From Novosphingobium huizhouense (GTDB lineage: Bacteria; Pseudomonadota; Alphaproteobacteria; Sphingomonadales; Sphingomonadaceae): DNA of 64,000 nucleotides. A program made the position numbers and the translations under genes. Of the stretch, positions 9,118 to 18,080 are shown one piece after another. The first letter of the stretch is position 1, and each line of letters starts with the position of its first letter. The stretch spans positions 310,001 to 374,000 of the forward strand of contig NZ_JAILXZ010000002.1 of NCBI RefSeq assembly GCF_020179475.1, in the 5' to 3' direction. Below the pieces are notes generated by a model. That model had not been told where the DNA came from. It did no database searches and worked only from the letters and a program-made list of their open reading frames with translations.

Positions 9118-9606
9118 TCAGAGCAACGCCTCGATATCCTTCGCAATGCTCTCGGGCTTGTCGGTCGGGGCGTAGCGCTTGACGACCTTGCCGTCGCGAC
9201 CGATCAGGAACTTGGTGAAGTTCCACTTGATCGCCTTGGTCCCCAGCACCCCGGGCGCTTCGGCCTTGAGCCAGTCGTAGAGCGGGTCGGCGCCGGGGCC
9301 GTTGACCTCGATCTTGGCCATCAGCGGGAAGCTCACCCCGAAGTTGACCTTGCAGAAGCTGTCGATCTCCTCGGCGGTGCCGGGTTCCTGTCCGCCGAAC
9401 TGGTTGCACGGGAAGGCCAGCACCTCGAACCCGCGTTCGCCGTAGCTCTTCCACAGCTTCTCGAGCCCGTCGTACTGCGGGGTGAAGCCGCACTTCGATG
9501 CGGTGTTGACGACGAGCAGCACCTTGCCCGCCTTGGCCGAAAGGTCGAGCCTTTCGCCATTGGGCAGCTTGGCGGTGAAATCGGCGATGGTGCGCGGCTC
9601 TGCCAT
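9118..9606 (-). CDS. gpx: Glutathione peroxidase (Cys type)
   Basis: This 162-residue thiol peroxidase would reduce hydrogen peroxide and organic hydroperoxides in the cytosol. The GPx signature NTASKCGFTPQY places the peroxidatic cysteine at C39. The FPCNQFGGQEPG and KWNFTKFL blocks supply the Gln and Trp/Asn of the catalytic tetrad. A Cys rather than selenocysteine and a length near 160 are typical of bacterial enzymes, many of which use thioredoxin in practice. It is monocistronic. An inverted repeat GGTTGT-N7-ACAACC lies 18-36 nt before the start and resembles OhrR/MarR-type operators. Confidence 0.93.
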   Translation of the reverse strand: MAEPRTIADFTAKLPNGERLDLSAKAGKVLLVVNTASKCGFTPQYDGLEKLWKSYGERGFEVLAFPCNQFGGQEPGTAEEIDSFCKVNFGVSFPLMAKIEVNGPGADPLYDWLKAEAPGVLGTKAIKWNFTKFLIGRDGKVVKRYAPTDKPESIAKDIEALL

Positions 9607-9623
9607 GTCGGACGACCCTGTTA

Positions 9624-9642
9624 GGTTGTGTGCAATACAACC
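9624..9642. promoter_or_regulatory. OhrR/MarR-like operator before gpx
   Basis: GGTTGT and ACAACC form a perfect inverted repeat around a 7-nt spacer, with core TTGTGTGCAATACAA. It is placed just upstream of the peroxidase start. OhrR-family boxes before organic-peroxide genes have the same TTGT-N7-ACAA style, so peroxide-responsive repression is inferred. Confidence 0.45.
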
Positions 9643-9670
9643 CCGGTGGTGTCACAGGCGCGCGCGTCGT

Positions 9671-9931
9671 TCAAGCCGGAAAGTCGTTGCGGCGGGCCAA
9701 AGCCAGGATCTCGCCGGGGCCATACTGCCTATCGCCCGACTTCTCGATCACCAGACCCTCGCGTTCGTGCTCGGGCATGCGCGCGACGAGCCGGACCATG
9801 GCCGCAAACGTGCCCGAATGCAGCGCGGCAAAGCCGTGAAACACGCCGTCGGCGGCCTCGCGCCGCAGGACCGTCGCATGGTCGTTCCAGAAGTCGGACG
9901 TGCCGGATTCGCCGCGGATCGTGGTGTTCAT
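9671..9931 (-). CDS. Conserved hypothetical protein (86 aa)
   Basis: A small soluble protein without signal peptide or membrane helix. The ATG follows AAGGAGAG at good spacing, which supports translation. It carries a block FHGFAALHSGTFAAMVRLV near residues 31-49 and a charged C-terminal half with EHEREGLVIEKSGDRQYGPGEIL. No recognised domain is apparent. It stands between gpx and lolD on the same strand, 59 nt from lolD, and may be read from the lol transcript. Confidence 0.65.
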   Translation of the reverse strand: MNTTIRGESGTSDFWNDHATVLRREAADGVFHGFAALHSGTFAAMVRLVARMPEHEREGLVIEKSGDRQYGPGEILALARRNDFPA

Positions 9932-9990
9932 GGGATGCGCTCTCCTTTGCGCGGCGACAACGCGCGAGACCGGTTCCCGTATCCCCGAAC

Positions 9991-10657
<667 letters not shown>

Positions 10658-10665
<8 letters not shown>

Positions 10666-11899
10666 AGCGCAGCACCTGGACCGGATCGGTGCTCGCCGCC
10701 TTGAGCGCCGGATAGAGCGTGGCGAGGAAGCTGAGCACGAGCGCCATGATGCAGATCACCGTGATCTCGACCGGATCGCTGCGGCTCGGCAGGTCGGTGA
10801 GGAAGCGGATCGAAGGGTCCCACAGGTTCTGCCCCGTCAGGAACTCGACCGCATGGACGATCGGCTGGCGGAAGAACAGGAACACGAAGCCCAGCAGCAG
10901 TCCGCCCAGCGTGCCCAGCGCGCCGATGACGAAGCCGATCGTGACGAAGACCTTGAGCAGGCTCTTCCGCGTCGCGCCCATCGTGCGCAGGATCGCGATG
11001 TCGCGGGTCTTGGCGCGGACCAGCATGATCAGCGAGGACAGGATGTTGAACACCGCGACCAGCACGATGATCGAGAGCACCACGAACATTGCCACGCGCT
11101 CGACCGCCAGCGCCTCGAACAGGCTGGCGTTGATCGTCTTCCAGTCGGTCACGACCGCGCGCCCGGCAAGCGCCGCCTTGACCGGCGCCATCGTCTGCAT
11201 CGCGGTGTCGGCGTCGGTGGTGGTCACTTCGATCATGCCGATCGTGTCGCCGGTCAGCAGCAGCGTCTGCGCATCGGGTATCGGCATCACCACATAGGCG
11301 TTGTCGTAGTCGTAGACCCCGATCTCGAAGATCGCCGCCACGGTGTAGCCGACCTGGCGCGGCACGGTGCCGAAGGGCGTCGATCGGCCCGCCGGATTGA
11401 TGATCGTGATCGTGTCGCCGATCCGCACGCCGAGGTTCTCGGCAAGGCGCGAGCCGAGCGCGACATTGCCCGAATTGGCCGCGAGCGCGGCGAAGTTGCC
11501 CGCCACGACCTTCTGCGACAACCGCTTGAGGTCGCCCTGGGTGTTGCCGCGCACGAGAATCGCCTCGACCCGGCCGTTGAACGTCGCCAGCAGCGGCTGC
11601 TCGATCAGCGGCGAGGCGTGCGTCACGCCGGGCGTCGCCTCGACCTTCCTGAGGATCTCCTGCCAGTTGTCGAGCCGCCCGCCATAGGCCTGGATGATCG
11701 CATGGCCGTTGAGCCCGACGATCTTGTCGAGCAGTTCGGCGCGGAAGCCGTTCATCACGCTCATCACGATCACCAGCGCGGCAACGCCCAGCATGACCGC
11801 GACGAAGCTGATCCCGGCCACGAGCGCGATGAACGCCTCGCCCCGCCCCGGCAGCATGTAGCGCTTGGCGATGGTCCATTCGAACGGCGAGAGGATCAA
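10658..11899 (-). CDS. lolC: Lipoprotein-releasing ABC transporter permease LolC/LolE
   Basis: This 413-residue inner-membrane protein has four predicted helices: one near residues 25-50 ([19 protein letters not shown] follows it) and three after residue 270. A large periplasmic loop between them has the MacB-like fold. The C-terminal FtsX block with [19 protein letters not shown] and [21 protein letters not shown] is diagnostic. A single LolC/E subunit with LolD suggests a homodimeric LolF-like permease. The start is TTG at 11899, giving the usual N-terminus [14 protein letters not shown]; no strong ribosome-binding site is visible and upstream in-frame sequence is not family-like. Confidence 0.92.
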
Positions 11900-12044
11900 G
11901 CGGCGGGTCTTTCGCTTCTGCCGCGTGGTGCGGCGCGGGAGGATGCGCGTCGCGGATTTACGGCGACTTGCCGCAACTGGCAATGGCTCCCCATCCCGAC
12001 CGCTCGCGCCGCACAACCGCAGCCGCCGCGATCGGTTCCCGCGC

Positions 12045-12950
12045 TCACTCCAGCGCCAGCACGGGCTCCGCCGTCCGGCGCCGGCGCGCGGCGCGGTCGC
12101 ACAGCAGCGGCAGCACGCAAAGCATCACCGCCGCGGCATAGAGCGCGAAGACCTGCATCCGGTCGGCGGTCGCAAGGTCGAGCAGCCGGAACGGCCCGTG
12201 GCCGGCGCGGGTCAGCCGCCCGCCGACCGCGCCCAGCACCACCGGCAGCGCAGTGGCGACGATCGGGTTGCCCTTCCAGCCGACCACCACGACGAAGGCC
12301 ACCGGCAACAGGATCGCGACCGGCGCGCTCTGCATGAACACCGCGTGGGTCAGCAGCGCCATCGTCGCCAGTTGCAGCGCGCTCGAAGCGCCCTCGCCCA
12401 GGTCGAACGAGCGCAGCCGGCCCGACGCGAGGCGCGTCGCCATCAGCGACACCGGGATCGCCATGATCAGCCCCACCGAATGACCGATGAACCAGTGGAA
12501 GAAGCCGTGCGGCAGCGGCCCCGGCAGCACCAGCGGCAGCAGCATGGTCGCCACCACCGCCCCGCACAGCGGCACGGCGATGCCGATACCTAGATAGTAG
12601 CCGGCGACCACCTCGAGCGCATCGAACGGCCAGCAGGTGCGCAGCAGGACCCGCAGGATCAGCGCGGCGGCGACCGCCTCCCCGGCATTGACCAGCGCAA
12701 GCGGCAGCGCCGCGCTCCAGCCCAACCCGACCAGCCCGGTCACCAGCACGTTGGCGAGCACGCAGGCGAGCACCACCGCCGGCCAGGCGCGCCGGCGCAA
12801 GTCCGCCAGCCGCGCGGCAAGCACCGCGCCCGCGATCCAGACCATCGCGATCCCGCCATCGACCCGGCTCGACACGATCGAGTAGGCGACGGCTGCCGCA
12901 TAGGCTGCGACGGTGACCAGGCAGGTCGTGGGCTCGCGGGCGGCGCGCAT
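12045..12950 (-). CDS. MASE1-domain integral membrane protein without output domain
   Basis: This 301-residue protein is almost entirely hydrophobic, with about eight membrane helices. Its layout, including TxxAYxxAVAYSIVSS near the start, LANVLVTGLVGLGWSAALPLALVNAGEAVAAALILR and FHWFIGHSVGLIMAIPV, matches MASE1 sensor domains. These normally precede a histidine kinase, GGDEF or EAL module; here the protein stops right after the last helix with a short charged tail. It could present a signal to a separate partner or be a remnant of a larger sensor. The start is ATG and no operon partner is adjacent. Confidence 0.75.
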   Translation of the reverse strand: MRAAREPTTCLVTVAAYAAAVAYSIVSSRVDGGIAMVWIAGAVLAARLADLRRRAWPAVVLACVLANVLVTGLVGLGWSAALPLALVNAGEAVAAALILRVLLRTCWPFDALEVVAGYYLGIGIAVPLCGAVVATMLLPLVLPGPLPHGFFHWFIGHSVGLIMAIPVSLMATRLASGRLRSFDLGEGASSALQLATMALLTHAVFMQSAPVAILLPVAFVVVVGWKGNPIVATALPVVLGAVGGRLTRAGHGPFRLLDLATADRMQVFALYAAAVMLCVLPLLCDRAARRRRTAEPVLALE

Positions 12951-13012
12951 GGCCTGCTGCCTGCCCGATATTCCTTAAGGTCCGCTAAACCCTGGCCCGC
13001 AAGGCGCCGGGC

Positions 13013-13108
13013 TCAGCGCAGGATATGCGCGCCATAAGCGATCGTCAGCAGCCCGAACACGAGCACCGCGATCACGAGGATGGCGCTGCGCAGAATATGG
13101 CCTGTCAT
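13013..13108 (-). CDS. Possible single-helix membrane peptide (31 aa)
   Basis: This short frame encodes one clean hydrophobic helix, SAILVIAVLVFGLLTIAYGA, flanked by basic residues, which is the pattern of genuine small membrane proteins. AGGGAG lies 11 nt before the ATG. Nothing identifies a function. The hydrophobic periodicity and the ribosome-binding site are the only support, so it could be fortuitous. Confidence 0.4.
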   Translation of the reverse strand: MTGHILRSAILVIAVLVFGLLTIAYGAHILR

Positions 13109-13211
13109 CGGACTTCATGCTCCCTGGCAAGTCTGGTGGGTGAGAAACGGCGTGAGGGTCCCCAGCGATACGGCAGCCCGCCCTTGCGGTTCCGGGCGGA
13201 ACCGTCGCATT

Positions 13212-13247
13212 GCAGCATCGGGGCAGCATCGGGGCAGCATCGGGCGC
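13212..13247. repeat. Three tandem copies of a 12-nt unit
   Basis: The unit GCAGCATCGGGG occurs three times head to tail, the last copy ending in C instead of G, about 120-155 nt upstream of purF. It could be replication slippage or a set of iterated binding sites. Confidence 0.6.
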
Positions 13248-13368
13248 CGCGACCGGGCGTGCGAGCAATCCCCTTGCGTTTGCCGGCAAACGTCGCCACA
13301 TGGGCGCCGACCCTGGCCGGCGGCCTCGTCCGCCCCCAAAAGTCCACGGCGCGAGTCCACCAAGACAC

Positions 13369-14838
13369 ATGAACATCACCGATCCCTTCCTCGACCGCGA
13401 CGGCGACAAGCTGCGCGAAGAATGCGGCATTTTCGGCGTGCTCGGCGCGCGCGATGCCGCTGCCATGGCCGCGCTCGGCCTCCACGCCCTGCAGCATCGC
13501 GGGCAGGAAGCGGTCGGCATCACCAGCTTCGACGGCCAGGAGTTCTACTCGCGCCGCGGCATCGGTCACGTCGCCGCCAACTTTTCCTCGGGCCAGGCGA
13601 TCGCCGAACTGCCCGGCATGATGGCCGCGGGCCACGTCCGCTACTCCACCACCGGCGGGTCCGGCCTGCGCAACGTGCAGCCGCTGTTCGCCGACCTCGC
13701 CTCGGGCGGCTTTGCCATCGCGCACAACGGCAACATCTCGAACGCGATGTTCCTGAAGCGCGACCTCGTCCAGAAGGGCGCGATCTTCCAGTCGACCTCG
13801 GACACCGAAGTCATCATCCACCTCGTCGCGACCAGCCGCTATCCCACGCTGCTCGACCGCTTCGTCGATGCCCTGCGCCTCGTCGAAGGCGCCTATTCGC
13901 TGATCTGCATGACGCCCGAGGGCATGATCGCCTGCCGCGATCCGCTCGGCATCCGTCCGCTCGTCATGGGCAAGCTCGGCGATGCGGTGGTCTTCGCCAG
14001 CGAAACCGTGGCGCTCGATGTCGTCGGCGCCGAACTGCTGCGCGAAGTGGAGCCGGGCGAGCTCGTCCAGGTCAGCCTCGACGGCGCGATCAGCAGCCAC
14101 CGCCCCTTCGGCAACGAGGCCGGCCGCCCCTGCATCTTCGAGCATGTCTATTTCAGCCGCCCGGATTCGATCATGGGCGGCCGCTCGGTCTACCAGGTGC
14201 GCAAGGCGATTGGCGCCGAACTCGCGATCGAGGCCCCGGCCGACGCCGACCTCGTCATCCCGGTGCCCGACAGCGGCGTGCCCGCCGCGCTCGGCTATGC
14301 CCAGCAGTCGGGCCTGCCCTTCGAACTCGGCATCATCCGCTCGCACTACGTCGGCCGCACCTTCATCCAGCCGTCCGACGGCGCGCGCAATCTCGACGTC
14401 AAGCGCAAGCACAACGCCAACCGCGCCCTCGTCGAAGGCAAGCGCATCGTGCTGATCGACGATTCGATCGTGCGCGGCACCACCAGCCTCAAGATCGTGC
14501 AGATGATGCGCGATGCCGGGGCCAGCGAAGTGCACATGCGCATCGCCAGCCCGCCGACCGAGCATTCGTGCTTCTACGGCGTCGACACGCCCGAGCGCTC
14601 GAAGCTGCTCGCCGCGCGCATGGACGTCGAGGCGATGGCCAAGTTCATCCAAGCCGACAGCCTCGCCTTCGTCTCGATCGACGGACTCTACCGCGCGGTC
14701 GGCGAAGCGCAGCGGAATGCGGCGCGCCCGCAATATTGCGACGCCTGCTTCAGCGGCGATTATCCCACGCGCCTGACCGACCTTGCCGAGCGCGAGGACC
14801 AGGGCCAGCTCGCCCTGCCGGTCGAGAAGGTCGCCTGA
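13369..14838 (+). CDS. purF: Amidophosphoribosyltransferase
   Basis: This 489-residue enzyme catalyses the first committed step of purine synthesis, making phosphoribosylamine from PRPP and glutamine. An 18-residue propeptide precedes C19 (EECGIFGV), the N-terminal nucleophile of the glutaminase domain. The PRPP loop is VLIDDSIVRGTTS. Cysteines in RPCIFEH, HSCFYG and YCDACFSGDYP match the four ligands of the [4Fe-4S] cluster in the B. subtilis-type enzyme, so this should be the iron-sulfur form processed by propeptide cleavage. The ATG is chosen because it leaves a normal-length propeptide. It overlaps the following SDR gene by one base (TGATG). Confidence 0.97.
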   Translation: MNITDPFLDRDGDKLREECGIFGVLGARDAAAMAALGLHALQHRGQEAVGITSFDGQEFYSRRGIGHVAANFSSGQAIAELPGMMAAGHVRYSTTGGSGLRNVQPLFADLASGGFAIAHNGNISNAMFLKRDLVQKGAIFQSTSDTEVIIHLVATSRYPTLLDRFVDALRLVEGAYSLICMTPEGMIACRDPLGIRPLVMGKLGDAVVFASETVALDVVGAELLREVEPGELVQVSLDGAISSHRPFGNEAGRPCIFEHVYFSRPDSIMGGRSVYQVRKAIGAELAIEAPADADLVIPVPDSGVPAALGYAQQSGLPFELGIIRSHYVGRTFIQPSDGARNLDVKRKHNANRALVEGKRIVLIDDSIVRGTTSLKIVQMMRDAGASEVHMRIASPPTEHSCFYGVDTPERSKLLAARMDVEAMAKFIQADSLAFVSIDGLYRAVGEAQRNAARPQYCDACFSGDYPTRLTDLAEREDQGQLALPVEKVA

Positions 14839-15563
14839 TGACGCAGGCGGCGCGGCCGTTCGAAGGCCAGCTCGCACTCGTCACCGGCGCCAGCCGGGGG
14901 ATCGGCGCAGCGACGGCCAGGGCGCTTGCCGCAGCGGGCGCGCACGTGATCCTCGTCGCGCGAACGGCCAAGGATCTCGAAGCGGTCGAGGAAGCGATTT
15001 TCGCTGCCGGCGGCAACGCCACGATCGCGCCGGTCGATCTGGCCGAGCCCGAGGGCATCGCTCGCCTCGCCACCGCCATTTCGGGCCGCTGGGACGCGCT
15101 CGACATGCTGGTCATCAACGCCGCGGTGCTGCCGGTGCTCACGCCCGTCTGGCAGATCGAGCAGCGCGACTTCATGCGTGGCCTGACGCTAAACGTGCTG
15201 GCGACGCAGGCGCTGATCATGGGCTTCGACCGGATGCTCAAGAAGAGCGCCGATCCCCGGGTGCTCGGCGTCACCAGCAGCGTGGGCGCCTCCCCGCGCG
15301 CCTACTGGGGCGCCTACGGCTCGTCCAAGGCAGCCTTCGACAACCTGCTCGAAAGCTACGCGCTCGAAACGCGCGGCACGTCGAAGGTGCGCGTCGCCGT
15401 GGTCGATCCGGGCGCCACGCGCACCGCGATGCGCGCCAAGGCCTATCCCGGCGAGGACCCGCAGACGGTCAAGGAGCCCGAGGTCGTGGCCGACCGCATC
15501 GCGGCGCTGCTCGCCGAGCCTTTCGCCAGCCCCCATCGCGAGCGCGTTAACCAGCCTGCATAA
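14838..15563 (+). CDS. Short-chain dehydrogenase/reductase
   Basis: This 241-residue NAD(P)-dependent oxidoreductase has the SDR Rossmann motif TGASRGIG near residues 16-23 and a variant NAA motif (VINAAVLP). The catalytic Ser lies in VLGVTSSVG and the Tyr-Lys pair in YGSSKAAFDNLL. The tail has PGATRTAMRAKAYPGEDP, which is common in sphingomonad SDRs found next to purF. It is translationally coupled to purF, the ATG overlapping the purF stop codon, but no purine-related substrate is known for such SDRs. The substrate is unknown. Confidence 0.88.
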   Translation: MTQAARPFEGQLALVTGASRGIGAATARALAAAGAHVILVARTAKDLEAVEEAIFAAGGNATIAPVDLAEPEGIARLATAISGRWDALDMLVINAAVLPVLTPVWQIEQRDFMRGLTLNVLATQALIMGFDRMLKKSADPRVLGVTSSVGASPRAYWGAYGSSKAAFDNLLESYALETRGTSKVRVAVVDPGATRTAMRAKAYPGEDPQTVKEPEVVADRIAALLAEPFASPHRERVNQPA

Positions 15564-15633
15564 GCGCACGTTAACGCCGTCACGTTACATTCTTCCGATC
15601 CTGCCGGCCATTGCGGCAACAGGGATTGGGTCG

Positions 15634-15987
15634 ATGAGCACGACATGGCGCGATTCCCGGTTCGGGCCGGGCAGCTACGAACACTCGGCGCAGGAAGACC
15701 GCTGCGCCCCGCGCCAGCGCGTGGAGATCCCCGCGACGCTGCGCGCTTCGGCCGCCAAGAGCTTCCCCACCACCGTGCAGGACCTGTCGCTGGGCGGTTT
15801 CGCGGCCGTCGCGCTGCACCGCATGCACGTCGGCACGATCTGCTGGCTGACCCTGCCGGGAATGGAATCGATGCAGGCCGAAGTCGTCTGGTGGCAGGAC
15901 GGCCTCGTCGGCTGCGCCTTCGCCAACCTGCTCGGCGTCGTGGTGCTTGACGACCTGCTGGCGCGCTATGGGGCGGCGCCGGCGTAA
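15634..15987 (+). CDS. PilZ domain protein
   Basis: This 117-residue protein consists essentially of one PilZ domain, a c-di-GMP binding beta barrel. The two-part ligand motif is present in modified form as PRQRVEI (about residues 28-34) and DLSLGG (about residues 50-55, the D/NxSxxG box). A cytoplasmic location is expected because there is no signal peptide. It stands alone with no motility or cellulose gene nearby, so its target process cannot be deduced. Confidence 0.8.
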   Translation: MSTTWRDSRFGPGSYEHSAQEDRCAPRQRVEIPATLRASAAKSFPTTVQDLSLGGFAAVALHRMHVGTICWLTLPGMESMQAEVVWWQDGLVGCAFANLLGVVVLDDLLARYGAAPA

Positions 15988-16129
15988 CGCAGCACGGCAG
16001 GAGTAGCAGACAGCCTCGGGCCTACCGGCAATAGCCGGCGCCCGGCACGGTCCGCAGCCCCGTTGGCTCCAAACTCGCGTGCCGGCCACCCGACTTTGCA
16101 TTACCCTCAAGAGCACTTAGAAACATGGC

Positions 16130-16576
16130 ATGAAGATCGAACTCCGCGCCGTCGAGCCTTCCGATCTGCCCGTATTCTTCGAGCATCAATGTGATGCGGA
16201 AGCAGCAGAGATGGTCGGATTCACTTCGCGAACCCGCGTGGCCTTCGAGAAGCACTGGAAGCGGATCATCAGCGATCCCCAGTGCATCGTGATGACCGTC
16301 GAGAGCGATGGAAATGTCGTAGGGTACGTGTCGGCATTTCCCCGGGGCGAAAGGCAGGAAATTGCCTACTGGTTCGGGCGCGAACACTGGCACAAGGGCA
16401 TCGGTAAAAATGCAGTGGCGCAATTCCTGCAGATGCACGGCCAAAGGCCCCTGTTTGCAACCGTAGCCGATACCAACCCGGCCTCCAGTGCCATCCTGCT
16501 CCGGTGCGGTTTTACCCACGTAGGCGAGGACGAGGGGCCCGACGGACAGCGCGAACATATGTTTCGGCTTGGTTAG
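16130..16576 (+). CDS. GNAT family N-acetyltransferase (lower-GC, possibly acquired)
   Basis: This 148-residue protein has the GNAT fold: an N-terminal LRAVEPSDLPVFFEH block, a central VVGYVSAFPRGERQEIAYWFGREHW strand and a C-terminal NPASSAILLRCGFTHVGE block like the acetyl-CoA site and helix alpha-4. The usual Q/RxxGxG/A loop is represented by HKGIGKNAV. Its base composition is visibly lower in GC than its neighbours (about 57% in sampled lines) and its codon choice is more relaxed, which suggests horizontal acquisition. The substrate is unknown; the closest-looking group acetylates amino acids or ribosomal N-termini. Confidence 0.8.
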   Translation: MKIELRAVEPSDLPVFFEHQCDAEAAEMVGFTSRTRVAFEKHWKRIISDPQCIVMTVESDGNVVGYVSAFPRGERQEIAYWFGREHWHKGIGKNAVAQFLQMHGQRPLFATVADTNPASSAILLRCGFTHVGEDEGPDGQREHMFRLG

Positions 16577-16633
16577 CCCGCCGATCGCGTTTGGACGGCC
16601 GGCCTCGCGCGACGGCGGGCGCTCTGGTCCATC

Positions 16634-18007
16634 CTACCCCTTGATCGCCGCATGCGCCGCCAGCGCCCTCGCCCGCGCTTCGGCATGGCCGATGATCTTC
16701 GCCGGATAGCCCTTCGGCACGCGCTTGGGATCGTGGATCTCCTCGTCCGACAGGTGCTTCAGCTCGGGCACCCATTCCCGGATATAGCCCGCCGCGTCGA
16801 ACTTGGGCGATTGCGTCAGCGGCGCCATGATCCGCACGAACATGTTGGAATCGATGCCCGTGCCGGCAATCCACTGCCAGTTGACCGCGTTCGAGCCGTA
16901 GTCCGCATCGACCAGCGTGTCCCAGAACCACCGCTCGCCTTCCCGCCAGTCGATCAGCAGGTGCTTTACGAGGAAGCTCGCCGCGATCATCCGCACGCGG
17001 TTGTGCATCCATCCGGTGTGCCACAATTCGCGCATGCCGGCATCGACGATCGGATAGCCGGTGCGCCCCTGCTGCCACGCCTTCAGTTCCTCCGGCGCAT
17101 CGCGCCAGGCGATCTGGTCGAACGCCTCGCGCGCATTGCGCGAGCCGTAGTCGGGGAACTGCAGGATCACGTTCTGCGCATAGTCGCGCCAGCCCAGCTC
17201 GCCGAGGAACGTGCGCACCGAACCGCCCGCATCGGCCACGGCGTGCCACACCGTCGCGGGCGAGACCTCGCCGAAGTGCAGGTGCGGCGAAAGGCGCGAG
17301 GTGCCCTCGACCGAGGGCAAGTTGCGGCACTCTTCATAGCGTCGCGCCTTGTCGGCAAAGTCCTCGAGCCGCGCCCGCGCGCCCCCCTCGCCCGGCGTCC
17401 ATTCCGCGCGCAGGCCGCCGGCCCAGTCGGGCTTGCTCGGCAGCAGGTTCCAGTCGGCAAGCGCGTCGCTCGCCGGCCAATGCGCCGGGGCCTCGAGCTT
17501 GTGGGGTCTGGCCAGCGGATCGCCCGGCGGCATCCGCTCCGACAGCGCCTTCCAGAACGGCGTATAGATCTTGTACATCCCGCCGCCGCCCGTGGTCACC
17601 GAGCCCGGCGGGGCGAGGTAATTGCCGTCGTGGCATTCGAGCGACAGCACCTTGACCACCGCCTTCTCGGCATTGCGCCACCACGGCTCGTAGTGCCGCA
17701 GCGCGTGGACCGTGCGCGCGCCGGTGTCGCGGCGGATCTTGGCGAGTTCCTCGTGCACCCTGCCCCGCCGCAGGATCAGCCGCGAGCCCAGCTTGCGCAA
17801 GTCGGCGTCGAGGCTCGCGAGGCTGTGGTGAAGCCACCAGCGCGAGGCGCCGCCCATGCGGCACTGCTTCGCGACCTCATCGTCGAGTACGTAGACCGGG
17901 ATGACCGGCTGGCCGGTCGCGGCAGCGGCGACGAACGCCGCCTGGTCGGCCAGGCGCAGGTCGCGGCGCAGCCAGACGATGGTGGGGGTGCTCCCCGGGG
18001 ATGACAC
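16634..18007 (-). CDS. phrB: Deoxyribodipyrimidine photolyase
   Basis: This 457-residue FAD enzyme would repair UV-induced cyclobutane pyrimidine dimers using blue light. The N-terminal photolyase domain begins with TIVWLRRDLRLADQ. The C-terminal FAD domain contains TSRLSPHLHFGEVSP, WRDYAQNVI, RTGYPIVDAGMREL, GWMHNRVRMIAASFLVKHL and NWQWIAGTG, which cover the FAD and dimer-binding motifs and conserved tryptophans. The start is placed at a GTG with CAGGAAAA upstream. A longer frame with ATG at 18082 exists but would overlap the start codon of the divergent PAP2 gene and adds a non-conserved stretch. Confidence 0.93.
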   Translation of the reverse strand: MSSPGSTPTIVWLRRDLRLADQAAFVAAAATGQPVIPVYVLDDEVAKQCRMGGASRWWLHHSLASLDADLRKLGSRLILRRGRVHEELAKIRRDTGARTVHALRHYEPWWRNAEKAVVKVLSLECHDGNYLAPPGSVTTGGGGMYKIYTPFWKALSERMPPGDPLARPHKLEAPAHWPASDALADWNLLPSKPDWAGGLRAEWTPGEGGARARLEDFADKARRYEECRNLPSVEGTSRLSPHLHFGEVSPATVWHAVADAGGSVRTFLGELGWRDYAQNVILQFPDYGSRNAREAFDQIAWRDAPEELKAWQQGRTGYPIVDAGMRELWHTGWMHNRVRMIAASFLVKHLLIDWREGERWFWDTLVDADYGSNAVNWQWIAGTGIDSNMFVRIMAPLTQSPKFDAAGYIREWVPELKHLSDEEIHDPKRVPKGYPAKIIGHAEARARALAAHAAIKG

Positions 18008-18080
18008 GAGCCGTTTTTCCTGTTGCGCTGGCGACGACGGGGCGGGAACACCGCACGACGCCTGACCGTTCCGTCCCGCC

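Larger units (their letters stand above)
12951..13368. other. Intergenic region between the MASE1 gene and purF
   Basis: These 418 nt hold a possible 31-codon membrane-peptide gene on the minus strand (13013-13108) and three tandem 12-nt units at 13212-13247. The remaining sequence should contain the purF promoter, but no convincing -35/-10 pair or riboswitch fold is recognised. Confidence 0.5.

Noticed and set aside
5050..9624. Very long open frame on the plus strand opposite dnaE
   Set aside because: It is a mirror artefact of high-GC codon structure: low-complexity Arg/Gly/His-rich translation, no domain, and dnaE with full catalytic motifs lies on the other strand.
13212..13247. Tandem repeat considered as a CRISPR remnant
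   Set aside because: The units are head-to-tail with no spacers, are too short, and there are no cas genes.
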